From Geobacteraceae bacterium (GTDB lineage Bacteria; Desulfobacterota; Desulfuromonadia; Desulfuromonadales; Desulfuromonadaceae): a DNA stretch of 9,937 nucleotides. Below the pieces are notes generated by a model, which saw nothing but the letters and a program-made list of their open reading frames with translations, was not told the origin of the DNA and did not search any database. The translations under genes were made by a program, and so were the position numbers. Numbering within the stretch: position 1 is the stretch's first letter; every line of letters starts with the position of its first letter. The stretch is from NCBI GenBank assembly GCA_020201305.1, contig JAIVHC010000040.1, positions 1-9,937 of the forward strand, in the 5' to 3' direction. Shown piece by piece: positions 1-6,134 of the stretch.

Positions 1-1
1 C

Positions 2-460
2 CTGGGGGATGACTACGATCTGCGTGTTGCTCTTGATGGTCAGACCGCACTGGATTTGATTGAGCAGAGCGAGGAGCTTCCCGATCTGATCCTCCTGGAT
101 ATCATGATGCCGCGCCTGGATGGCTACGAGGTGTGCCGACGCCTGAAGTCGAGTGAACGCACCAGCGGCATCAAGATTCTGTTTCTCACCGCCATGGATG
201 ACGATGAGGATCAGGAGAAGGGGCTGCGCCTCGGCGCCGATGACTATATCGTTAAACCCTTCAGTCCTTCCATCATCCGTGCGCGTGTGCATACCCACCT
301 GAAGCTCAAGGAATACCGCGATCACCTGCAGGAAAAGGTAGAACAGAAAACCGAACAGCTGCGCCACGCCCAGGAGGCGATTATTGCAAGTATGGCGGTT
401 ATGGCGGAGCGGCGCGATCCGAAACCGGGGCGCATATCCAGCGTACCAAGGCGTATGTGA
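2..460 (+). CDS. Response regulator receiver domain, N-terminal fragment of a frameshifted REC/HD-GYP protein (5' end outside window)
   Basis: The open frame runs in from the left edge without a start, so the first ~25-30 residues of the receiver domain, including the usual acidic pair, lie outside the window. What remains is a CheY-like fold: the phospho-acceptor Asp in LILLDIMMPRLDGYEV, the conserved Thr in LFLTA, and the Lys in DDYIVKPFSP. A helical linker rich in Glu, Gln and Lys follows. The frame then reads AERRDPKPGRISSVPRRM and stops, where family members read RDPETGAHIQR. Restoring one G near 418-421 joins this frame to the HD-GYP frame that follows. The intact protein would be a two-component regulator that degrades cyclic di-GMP (RpfG-like architecture). 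As it stands it is the receiver half of a broken gene, or a sequencing error. The family assignment is secure. Confidence 0.85.
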   Translation: MGDDYDLRVALDGQTALDLIEQSEELPDLILLDIMMPRLDGYEVCRRLKSSERTSGIKILFLTAMDDDEDQEKGLRLGADDYIVKPFSPSIIRARVHTHLKLKEYRDHLQEKVEQKTEQLRHAQEAIIASMAVMAERRDPKPGRISSVPRRM

Positions 461-999
461 AGGCGCTCGCATATGCGATGGCACATGAGATGCCGGAAAA
501 ACTCTCCCGCAGTACCCTCTCAATGCTGGAGCAGGCCGCACCACTCCACGATATCGGCAAGGTGGCGGTGCCGGATAGTGTGTTGTTCAAACCCGGGCCC
601 CTGACACGCGAAGAGTTCGAGATTATCAAGGATCACACCACCTTCGGTGCGGATATCATCCGTAAAACTCAGGCTCTTGTGGGGGATAACCCCCTGTTGG
701 AGATTGCAGAGCAGATTGCGTGTTGTCATCACGAAAAATGGGATGGGAAGGGATATCCGAATGGTTTAAAGGGCGAGGATATCCCTTTGCCGGCGCGGCT
801 TATGAGTATCGCGGATGTGTATGATGCCCTGATCAGCGAGCGCCCGTATAAAAAGGCCTTCAGTCATGAAAAAGCGGTGGAGATCATCCTCCACGGCGAT
901 GACCGCACCCGACCCGAGGAGTTTGACCCCAGATTGCTGCGCTGTTTTGAGCGCATCCACCCTGAATTTGACCGGATAGCGCATACGTTTACTGATTGA
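457..999 (+). CDS. HD-GYP phosphodiesterase domain, C-terminal fragment of the same frameshifted gene
   Basis: This frame carries the HD-GYP domain: the HD pair in PLHDIGKVAVPD, a KPGPLT segment, CCHHEKWDGKGYPNGLKGEDIP with the HH and GYP signatures, and the helix ARLMSIADVYDALISERPYK. These are hallmarks of cyclic-di-GMP phosphodiesterases that use a metal centre. The same frame extends upstream of position 457 to about 421 and there encodes the ETGAHIQR part of the conserved motif, so the GTG at 457 is only the first possible start, not a convincing one. It overlaps the upstream stop as GTGA and shows no clear ribosome binding site. Translated alone, the fragment would lack the receiver domain and the upstream Glu/His motif, so activity is doubtful. 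It converges with the ATPase operon, whose last gene ends 107 bp away. Confidence 0.85.
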   Translation: MKALAYAMAHEMPEKLSRSTLSMLEQAAPLHDIGKVAVPDSVLFKPGPLTREEFEIIKDHTTFGADIIRKTQALVGDNPLLEIAEQIACCHHEKWDGKGYPNGLKGEDIPLPARLMSIADVYDALISERPYKKAFSHEKAVEIILHGDDRTRPEEFDPRLLRCFERIHPEFDRIAHTFTD

Positions 1000-1106
1000 T
1001 ATGAATGCAGCCCGTGTGGGTATTCCGGGTGTGGGTTAGTCCAGGGAAGAATCCGCCGGAGCGTCCGGTGCAGGTGCGGGTAAAGCGCGTAACCGATTAG
1101 CTTGCC

Positions 1107-2003
1107 TCACCCTTCCCCGCTCAGAGAATAGGTCACGTCAAAGAGCTCCGCATCAATATTGTCCTGGCGTTTGCGGTGGTAGAGTCCCTGCAGTTCCTCG
1201 CGCTGTTCGTCAATGTTCTTCTCCGCACGCTGCATCGCCGCAAGGCGCGCGCTGTTTTCACTCGCCAGCGATTCCGCACACGCACGAAAGAGGGAGATAA
1301 ACAGGTATTCGCGCACCAGGGCCTGGAGACATTCCTCCTGTGGCCCCCAGATTTCCGGGAGGGCGGAGGTGGGCCAGGTGCGCTCGCGCAGGCGCTGGTG
1401 CCACGCCTGCTCCAGGGGGAGAATCTGTTCCACGCTCGGCGTGTAGCGTGCGCCTCCTTCGAGCTGGTTGTAGCCAGCCACCATGCCCGCCATCGCAGTG
1501 CTCATCCCCGTAGGAGAGGGGGACAGGGCGGCATAATCGAGCAGAATATCATTGCACGCCGAGGTGATCGCCTCCACCGTGGTGGGGGTGGGAAGATGGC
1601 GCGCTATCTCGTATCCTTTGGCTCCGAGTTCATCCCGCATCCTCTCCCCTATGCACACCAGGTGAATGCTGAGCTGGTGGTTCTTGAGGTATTCTTCCAT
1701 CCGGGTGGCAAGCTTTTGATTAAAGGCACCCACCATCCCCTGATCGGAACCGATGGCGAGGACCAGGATCTGACGCGGCTTCCTGCCATCTCCTTGTTCT
1801 ATTAAGTCGGTGGAGATATTCCCCCGGCGCAGATATGCCGCCAGCCCTAACTCTACACTGTTGGTGTAATGTTGCAGCGACTGGACCGCATCCTCATACT
1901 GGCCGATATTGGAGGCCGCAAGTGCCTTCATGGTGCGCACGACACCCCCGAGTGTGCCGATGGTCTCCAGTTGACGTCTGAGGTGCAACAGGGAATCGCT
2001 CAT
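1107..2003 (-). CDS. atpG: N-ATPase gamma subunit (central rotor shaft)
   Basis: The protein has 298 residues, within the normal range for gamma subunits. It has the paired terminal helices that form the coiled-coil shaft. The N-terminal part TLGGVVRTMKALAASNIGQY (residues ~17-36) matches the conserved T-x-x-MK-(M/L)-x-AAS segment. The C-terminal part has the typical RLAAMQRAEKN...YHRKRQDNIDAELFDV helix that sits inside the alpha/beta hexamer. The central region around AIGSDQGMVGAFNQ corresponds to the conserved SDxGLCGxxN loop, with Met replacing Leu and Val replacing Cys. The ATG overlaps the alpha stop codon as ATGA, so the two genes are probably translationally coupled. It is the last gene of the operon. 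No convincing terminator is visible in the 107 bp beyond it. Its role is to couple ion flow through the c ring to ATP turnover in the head. Confidence 0.95.
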   Translation of the reverse strand: MSDSLLHLRRQLETIGTLGGVVRTMKALAASNIGQYEDAVQSLQHYTNSVELGLAAYLRRGNISTDLIEQGDGRKPRQILVLAIGSDQGMVGAFNQKLATRMEEYLKNHQLSIHLVCIGERMRDELGAKGYEIARHLPTPTTVEAITSACNDILLDYAALSPSPTGMSTAMAGMVAGYNQLEGGARYTPSVEQILPLEQAWHQRLRERTWPTSALPEIWGPQEECLQALVREYLFISLFRACAESLASENSARLAAMQRAEKNIDEQREELQGLYHRKRQDNIDAELFDVTYSLSGEG

Positions 2004-3613
2004 GCAGGGTTTTCTCCCGTCCCTTCTTCGCTTTTTTCTGCTTCGCCTTTTTCTGCTTCGGTCCCAGCGGTGTTGACGTCAAAATGGGCCAGCGCCTGTT
2101 CCACTTTTTCTTTGATCTGCTGTAGATGGGGGCTGGTATGCTCGCGATCCTGCAGAACCTTATCCATATCCTCAGGAGCGAGGTCGTGGGTTATGTCGCG
2201 CATCGCGCGGCGTACGGTCTCCTGAGCGGCATCCATCTGTTCCAGCGGTATGGAGTCGAACATCCCCTGATCCAGGGCCTGAAGGGTGGCAATCTGCTCC
2301 AGGGTGGGGACGGGAGAGTACTGGCTCTGCAGCAGACACGCGCGGATCCGCTGCCCATGGGTGATACTCGCGCGCGTACTTTTATCCAGGCGGGTGCCAA
2401 AGCGCGCGAAGTTCTCCAACTCTTCGAACTGGGCGTAGTCGAGTTTGAGGGAGCCTACGATGGCATGATATGCAGGATACTGCGCTTTCCCGCCCACGCG
2501 TGACACCGAGGTGCCGATATCGATGGCGGGGAGATGTCCCTTTTCAAACAGGCGCGGGGATAGATATATCTGCCCGTCAGTGATGGAGATGAGGTTCGTA
2601 GGAATATATGCGGACAGATTCTGCGCCTCTGTTTCCACGATGGGAAGGGCGGTGAGAGAGCCCCCGCCACGCTCGGGTTTTAAATGCGTCGAGCGTTCGA
2701 GGAGGCGCGAGTGGAGGTAGAAAATATCTCCGGGGAACGCCTCGCGTCCCGGTGGACGGCGCAGCAGGAGGGAGAGCTCCCGGTACGCGCGTGCGTGGTG
2801 GGTGAGGTCGTCATACACAATGAGTACATCTTCCCCCTGATGCATGAACTCCTCGGCAATGGTGGTGGCGGCGTAAGGGGCGATATACGCCATTCCCGGG
2901 GGATCACTCCCTTCGGTTACCACTACGGTGGTGTATTTCATGGCGCCATGCTCCTCCAGCGCCGCGATCACTCGAGCTACGGCGGCAGCGCGCTGCCCGA
3001 TGGCGCAGTAGATACAGCGCACATTGTGGTGTTTCTGATTGATGATGGTATCCACCCCGATGGCTGATTTGCCGGTCTGGCGATCGCCCAGAATCAGCTC
3101 GCGCTGCCCGCGCCCGATGGGGATTAGCGCATCAATAGCCTTGATCCCGGTCTGAAGAGGGGTGGTTACCGGGGCTCGATCCATGATGGGAGGGGCGGGA
3201 CGTTCAATGGGACGTTGAGACAGTCCCTGGAGCCCAGCGCCTCCATCCAGAGGCTCCCCGAGGGGGTTGATAACCCGCCCCAGGAGGGCGTCGCCCACCG
3301 GAACTTCCATCACCTTCCCGCTGCGCCGCACACTGGCTCCGGTCTGGAGGCGCTCATTGCTTCCGAGGAGCACTACCCCCACTTCGTCAGGGTCGACGTT
3401 GAAAGCGATCCCCTTCACGTCATGGCCAAAGTCGAGCATCTCCTCAAATCCCACTCCGGGCAGGCCCTTCACCTTAGCAATGCCGGTGCCAACCGTGCTG
3501 ATGCGACCGCGTTCCTGCACCTCCATGGCCGGTGCAACATCCTCCCGGGTACGCGCAAAGCTGGTGCAGGCCTGGTGCAGCCATGGCGGAATATGTTCTG
3601 AATCGTTACTCAC
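2000..3613 (-). CDS. atpA: N-ATPase alpha subunit (non-catalytic nucleotide-binding subunit)
   Basis: This is a full-length 537-residue alpha subunit. An N-terminal beta-barrel domain (~35-100) precedes the nucleotide domain. The P-loop GDRQTGKS lies at ~176-183, the Walker B region is VLIVYDDLTHHARAYRE (~263-279), and PGREAFPGDIFYLHSRLLERS is typical of alpha. The arginine finger in TSVSRVGGKAQ is Arg372; most family members have VGGAAQ. The C-terminal tail is unusual: a hydrophilic stretch rich in Glu and Lys (EAEKGEAEKSEEGTGENPA) encoded partly by a 15-bp tandem repeat. The start is GTG at 3613, overlapping the end of the old atpF frame as GTGA and preceded by AGGAGAG at good spacing. The protein forms the hexameric head with beta and carries the regulatory nucleotide site. 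Nothing in it looks damaged. Confidence 0.97.
   Translation of the reverse strand: MSNDSEHIPPWLHQACTSFARTREDVAPAMEVQERGRISTVGTGIAKVKGLPGVGFEEMLDFGHDVKGIAFNVDPDEVGVVLLGSNERLQTGASVRRSGKVMEVPVGDALLGRVINPLGEPLDGGAGLQGLSQRPIERPAPPIMDRAPVTTPLQTGIKAIDALIPIGRGQRELILGDRQTGKSAIGVDTIINQKHHNVRCIYCAIGQRAAAVARVIAALEEHGAMKYTTVVVTEGSDPPGMAYIAPYAATTIAEEFMHQGEDVLIVYDDLTHHARAYRELSLLLRRPPGREAFPGDIFYLHSRLLERSTHLKPERGGGSLTALPIVETEAQNLSAYIPTNLISITDGQIYLSPRLFEKGHLPAIDIGTSVSRVGGKAQYPAYHAIVGSLKLDYAQFEELENFARFGTRLDKSTRASITHGQRIRACLLQSQYSPVPTLEQIATLQALDQGMFDSIPLEQMDAAQETVRRAMRDITHDLAPEDMDKVLQDREHTSPHLQQIKEKVEQALAHFDVNTAGTEAEKGEAEKSEEGTGENPA
2030..2059. repeat. Two-copy 15-bp tandem repeat in the atpA 3' end
   Basis: On the plus strand the units are GCTTTTTTCTGCTTC and GCCTTTTTCTGCTTC, adjacent and differing at one base. 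They encode the repeated AEKGE/AEKSE residues in the acidic tail of the alpha subunit. Each unit contains a run of five or six T, so the stretch is prone to replication slippage. A change of whole units would keep the reading frame. Confidence 0.75.
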
Positions 3614-3824
3614 GCGGATCTCTCCTGCTCTTGTCCCTGCTCCTTATTGCGTTTTTGTCCTGCAGCGCCGATCTGTTTGAGTTGGTGCTGCAGCCCCTGT
3701 TCCATCTGCTCCAGATAGGTGTCCAGCCCCCATTCGAGGCGATAGTCTTCCCATTCCAGTTCGATACCACAGCTCATGGCGGGGTCGTGGCTGAAGGTGA
3801 CAGAACTTATCTCTAAGGTACTCT
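3610..3824 (-). pseudogene. atpF: Out-of-frame 3' remnant of atpF (b subunit C-terminal, delta-like end)
   Basis: Between the stop of the short atpF frame and the alpha start, another frame on the minus strand reads ALKSTLEISSVTFSHDP, then AMSCGIELEWEDYRLEWGLD, then TYLEQMEQGLQHQLKQIGAA, and ends in a TGA that overlaps the alpha GTG. The pattern of a short beta strand, an aspartate-containing turn, C-G-I-E-L, and then a helix such as TYLEQMEQGL matches the C-terminal end of N-ATPase b subunits, which itself resembles the end of F-ATPase delta (inference from remembered family sequences). It has no good start of its own: the only internal ATG, at 3777, has no visible ribosome binding site and would give 55 residues. 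I read it as the displaced tail of atpF after an internal deletion plus frameshift. Confidence 0.7.
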
Positions 3825-4028
3825 TCAGCGCTGCTTTTGTTCCAGCTCGTGCTTCAACTCCTGTGCCTGGTTCTGCTCTTCCTGCGCCTGTTGCTGTTGT
3901 TCCTGCAGGCGGGCCTCGCGTGCATCAACGGCACGCAGAACCGGCTGATACAGAAAGCGCTTCAGCAGCCATACCAGAATCAGAAAATTGATGAGCTGCG
4001 CTATGACGGTAAAATTGTCAATCAACAT
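3825..4028 (-). CDS. atpF: N-ATPase b subunit, truncated to the N-terminal membrane helix and start of the stator coil
   Basis: The protein begins MLIDNFTVIAQLINFLILVWLLKRFLYQPVLRAVDAREARL, which is diagnostic for the b subunit of N-ATPases: one membrane helix (~6-27), then the conserved (K)RFLYxPVLxAIDxRExR segment. A Gln/Glu-rich coiled coil follows and the frame stops after 67 residues. As I remember the family, N-ATPase b subunits are roughly 230-260 residues, so most of the stator is missing from this frame. The start is well supported: GGGAGG lies 6 bases upstream of the ATG, and the gene begins 19 bp after atpE. Together with the 3' remnant, about 139 codons' worth of atpF remains, so roughly 100 codons of the middle seem lost. 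A 67-residue b could anchor in the membrane but could not reach the top of the head. Confidence 0.85.
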   Translation of the reverse strand: MLIDNFTVIAQLINFLILVWLLKRFLYQPVLRAVDAREARLQEQQQQAQEEQNQAQELKHELEQKQR

Positions 4029-4047
4029 GGATTAACCTCCCCGGTGT

Positions 4048-4326
4048 TTAACCTCCCAGTGCGGCGGTCACCTGGTTCCAGAAGGGATTGGCGAACAACA
4101 CAATCATCGATACCACAAAACAATAGATTGCAGTTGATTCCACCATTGCGAGCCCCACAAACAGGGTGCGGGTGATGGTGGAGGCGGCGTCTGGTTGTTG
4201 GGCGAGCGCGCTCAGGGCGGTGCTTACTGCGCGCCCCTCCCCCAGGGCGGAGCCGATGGAGCCGATGGCAATGGTGATTCCAGCGGTGAAGATCGAGACC
4301 AGGGCTATCCAGATATGTGCTTCCAT
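4048..4326 (-). CDS. atpE: N-ATPase c subunit (rotor ring proteolipid, two-carboxylate ion site)
   Basis: The protein has 92 residues and two membrane helices (~5-28 and ~53-82) joined by the polar loop LAQQPDA, typical of c subunits. The ion-carrying residue on helix 2 is Glu63 in GLAMVESTAIY. Ser64, Thr65 and Tyr68 occupy the positions of the Na+ ligands Ser66, Thr67 and Tyr70 of the Ilyobacter tartaricus ring. Helix 1 has Glu30 in SALGEGRAV where that ring has Gln32, giving a two-carboxylate site. The ATG at 4326 is chosen because AAAGGAGAAG sits just upstream; the frame stays open further upstream, but only through the inverted-repeat element. The subunit forms the membrane ring that carries Na+ or H+. 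Sequence alone does not settle which, since a related Burkholderia N-ATPase ring was reported to be proton-specific. Confidence 0.95.
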   Translation of the reverse strand: MEAHIWIALVSIFTAGITIAIGSIGSALGEGRAVSTALSALAQQPDAASTITRTLFVGLAMVESTAIYCFVVSMIVLFANPFWNQVTAALGG

Positions 4327-4356
4327 ATATGCTTCTCCTTTGTAGGTGTGGAGTAA

Positions 4357-4471
4357 GGGCTTGTGGTACCCATTCCAAGGGACACGACTGTTTGAGATTG
4401 GGGCCGTCCATGGCCGTTCGACTGTCGCCGTCCGTGGCGACAGACGCCCTTTCCATGGGTACCACAAGCCC
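4357..4471. repeat. 115-bp element with perfect 17-bp terminal inverted repeats between atpB and atpE
   Basis: GGGCTTGTGGTACCCAT at 4357-4373 is repeated as its exact reverse complement at 4455-4471, with 81 bp between the arms. Inside lie a smaller perfect 8-bp stem (CTGTCGCC at 4422-4429 with GGCGACAG at 4436-4443, six-base loop) and two 12-bp direct copies differing at one base (GCCGTCCATGGC at 4403-4414 and GCCGTCCGTGGC at 4427-4438). It fills most of the 193-bp gap between atpB and atpE, a gap far larger than any other in the operon. It could be a small non-autonomous mobile element or repetitive palindrome, or an mRNA stem-loop affecting atpE expression. I see no target-site duplication at its edges and no supported protein in it. 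Confidence 0.75.
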
Positions 4472-4519
4472 CCACCGCTAGTGTATGAGAAATAGATATT
4501 CTTTTTGGGTCATTCTGAT

Positions 4520-5215
4520 TCACGTCAACTCCTGGGTGCTGGTGGCGGCGGCGATATACACCGTGGCCAGCACCGCGAAAATATATGCCTGAATCATCCC
4601 GGTGAGAAGCCCGAGGATGTTGAGCAGCAGCGGAAAAAACAGCGGCGCCACGATCAGGAGGATCGCTCCGATCATGGAGGCGCTCATCATGTTGCCGAAC
4701 AAACGTACCGCGAGTGCCAGGGTGCGGGAGAACTCCCCGATAAGGTTGAAGGGGAGCATGATCCACACCGGCTGTAGATATGAGGCCAGATAGCGCTTAA
4801 GCCCGCGGGTGCGGATGCCACACAACGGTACGGCGACAAATACCGCAACCGCGAGGGCGGCGGTGGTGGAGAGAGAGCCGGTAGGGGGCTGATACGCGGG
4901 GAAGATTACCCCCAGGTTGGCCACCGCAATAAACAGAAACAGGGTGCCGATGAAGCTGAGATAGGTTCGTGCGGGGCGCAGACCTACCACCTGCAGTTGT
5001 TCCACAATGGTAATTACGATGATTTCGAGGATATTCTGCAGGCGCGTGCGGGACTCCGGGGGGGTCCCCCCATTCCCACCACTATATGCGCCGCGCGTGA
5101 TAAGCCAGGCCCCGAGGGTGAGAAGAAGCATCAGCCCCCAGGTAGAGACAATGGTGAGGTTGAGTTTCACCCAGCCGTATTGCCACAGGATGACGGAATC
5201 GGAACTAAGATTCAT
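4520..5215 (-). CDS. atpB: N-ATPase a subunit (stator ion channel)
   Basis: The protein has 231 residues and about five or six hydrophobic segments. The defining feature is the essential channel arginine, Arg171, in RTLALAVRLFGNMMSAS, matching the conserved R-L-F-G-N-M segment around Arg210 of the E. coli a subunit. Upstream is the conserved PPTGSLSTTAALA stretch (family: PPTxDLNTT...), and downstream GMIQAYIFAVLATVYIAAA, which carries the conserved Gln/Tyr of the last helix. The soluble loop after the first helix contains a Gly-rich run (YSGGNGG). The ATG at 5215 follows an AGAGG-like site about ten bases upstream. The protein forms the two half-channels that load and unload the c ring. The gene begins 22 bp after the stop of the short atpR. 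Confidence 0.95.
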   Translation of the reverse strand: MNLSSDSVILWQYGWVKLNLTIVSTWGLMLLLTLGAWLITRGAYSGGNGGTPPESRTRLQNILEIIVITIVEQLQVVGLRPARTYLSFIGTLFLFIAVANLGVIFPAYQPPTGSLSTTAALAVAVFVAVPLCGIRTRGLKRYLASYLQPVWIMLPFNLIGEFSRTLALAVRLFGNMMSASMIGAILLIVAPLFFPLLLNILGLLTGMIQAYIFAVLATVYIAAATSTQELT

Positions 5216-5237
5216 AGCGTGCTAGCCTCTTCAATGT

Positions 5238-5387
5238 TTATATGATTTCCGTAACATACAGAGCGGCAAAAAACCCCACCCCGAGGATGATTCCACCAAG
5301 GAGACCTGTCACGAACGCCACAACCCCGGGGCTTGTTGTCATGCTGTGCGCCATCCTGTCGAGAAAGTGAAGGAGACTAATTTCCAT
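5238..5387 (-). CDS. atpR: Probable truncated AtpR, N-ATPase accessory membrane protein (49 aa)
   Basis: This small frame fills the slot between atpQ and atpB. It begins MEISLLHFLDRMAHSMTTSP and continues into one hydrophobic helix, GVVAFVTGLLGGIILGVGFFAALYV, then ends in TEII. Its place in the operon and the Gly-rich helix followed by FFxxL fit the first membrane helix of AtpR. AtpR proteins are, as I remember, about 85-100 residues with three helices, including a conserved intramembrane Arg. That second part is absent, and only 22 bp separate the stop from the atpB start, so nothing is left for a frameshifted remainder. The start overlaps atpQ by 11 bp. In the family, AtpQ and AtpR are thought to help with ring assembly or ion coupling. 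It is either a deletion product or a divergent small protein in the AtpR slot. Confidence 0.6.
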   Translation of the reverse strand: MEISLLHFLDRMAHSMTTSPGVVAFVTGLLGGIILGVGFFAALYVTEII

Positions 5388-5745
5388 CCTGGTCTTTTTC
5401 TGCCTTATCTGTGCTCTCTTCTGAACCGTTGTCGCTATGGATACTGCGTTCTTCGTGTGCGATCCAGCGCCAGGCGTTGTAGCACCCGAGGGCGAGCCCC
5501 AGAGCGAGCATGGTCAGGGTCCAGGAGTGTGTCGCGGCATAGTTATGATCCAGCCACAGCCCCAGAGCAATCCCCAACAGGGTGGGGATGCTCACCGACC
5601 AGCCCACAATACCGAAGAGGCTGAAGCCACTCCAGAGCGGGCGTGCCGGGTGGGTGCGCGCATGTTCTTTGCGCTGGGCCTTGGTGGCAACTTCGCGTTT
5701 GAAGCTCTCCTTTTCTTCGGTGGGGGTGGGTTTATCAGTGCTCAT
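5377..5745 (-). CDS. atpQ: AtpQ, N-ATPase AtpI-like membrane protein
   Basis: The protein has 122 residues. A charged N-terminal tail (TPTEEKESFKREVATKAQRKEHART) leads into two membrane helices: FSLFGIVGWSVSIPTLLGIALGLWLDH (~41-67) and SWTLTMLALGLALGCYNAWRWI (~74-95). A polar, acidic tail follows. The GWSVxxPTLLGxxLGxWLD pattern and the second helix ending in CxNAWRW are typical of AtpQ, the N-ATPase relative of the AtpI/gene 1 family. The ATG at 5745 is chosen because it places a conventional start 11 bp inside the end of atpC; a longer frame runs upstream through atpC and is not needed. The protein is thought to assist c-ring assembly or cation transport to the complex, by analogy with AtpI. 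Both helices and flanks look intact. Confidence 0.85.
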   Translation of the reverse strand: MSTDKPTPTEEKESFKREVATKAQRKEHARTHPARPLWSGFSLFGIVGWSVSIPTLLGIALGLWLDHNYAATHSWTLTMLALGLALGCYNAWRWIAHEERSIHSDNGSEESTDKAEKDQDGN

Positions 5746-6133
5746 GGCTGAACTCCACAAAACGGCGGATAAGTTTGGTTTCGATCCCGGCGCTGATGGA
5801 GCGCACCAGTTTTTCCTGCTCATCGAGCTGTTCAAACTCGGCGTGGATAATCTCTTCCAACTCTGGAAGGCTGCTGCTCGCTACGGCGTGATGAACCGAG
5901 ACGCTGATCTTATGTCCCGTTTTTATTAAAACGCCGGTATCCACCGCAATATATTCCTCTTCGGTGTTGCCGTGGCGCCGATATGCCAGAATACCGGGAA
6001 TTACAGGGCACACACAGTCGAGACGGCGGGGGAGAAATCCCACACTGCCTGTCGGCGTATCAATGCTCATATGTGTGATATCCTCCACGCGGGTAAAGAT
6101 CCGGGAGGGGAGAACTACCTGTAGTTCCAGCAT
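5735..6133 (-). CDS. atpC: N-ATPase epsilon subunit
   Basis: From the ATG at 6133 the product has 132 residues, a normal size for epsilon. The N-terminal beta-sandwich domain is evident in LELQVVLPSRIFTRVEDITHMSIDTPTGSVGFLPRRLDCVCPVIPGILAYR; the segment GSVGFLPRRLDC replaces the F-ATPase GxFGILPxHxP motif and is characteristic of the N-type branch. The C-terminal part (LPELEEIIHAEFEQLDEQEKLVRS and onward) is helical. The start at 6133 has GGAGAG at good spacing and begins one base after the beta stop codon. An in-frame ATG at 6145, four codons earlier and overlapping atpD, is the alternative. Epsilon connects gamma to the c ring and can regulate ATP hydrolysis. Confidence 0.9.
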   Translation of the reverse strand: MLELQVVLPSRIFTRVEDITHMSIDTPTGSVGFLPRRLDCVCPVIPGILAYRRHGNTEEEYIAVDTGVLIKTGHKISVSVHHAVASSSLPELEEIIHAEFEQLDEQEKLVRSISAGIETKLIRRFVEFSHEH

Positions 6134-6134
6134 G

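Noticed and set aside
1055..1069. Small hairpin (CCGGA-GCG-TCCGG) between the convergent HD-GYP and atpG genes as a terminator
   Set aside because: The stem is only five or six pairs and no T run follows on either strand.
1176..1805. 209-codon open frame on the plus strand antisense to atpG
   Set aside because: Its sequence has no recognisable domain and it lies wholly opposite a well-supported gamma gene; GC-rich antisense frames are expected here.
4022..4467. Longer frames covering the inverted-repeat element and atpE
   Set aside because: One is an upstream extension of atpE and the other a different frame through it. The c subunit itself starts at a strong ribosome binding site at 4326, and the extra residues are encoded by repeat DNA.
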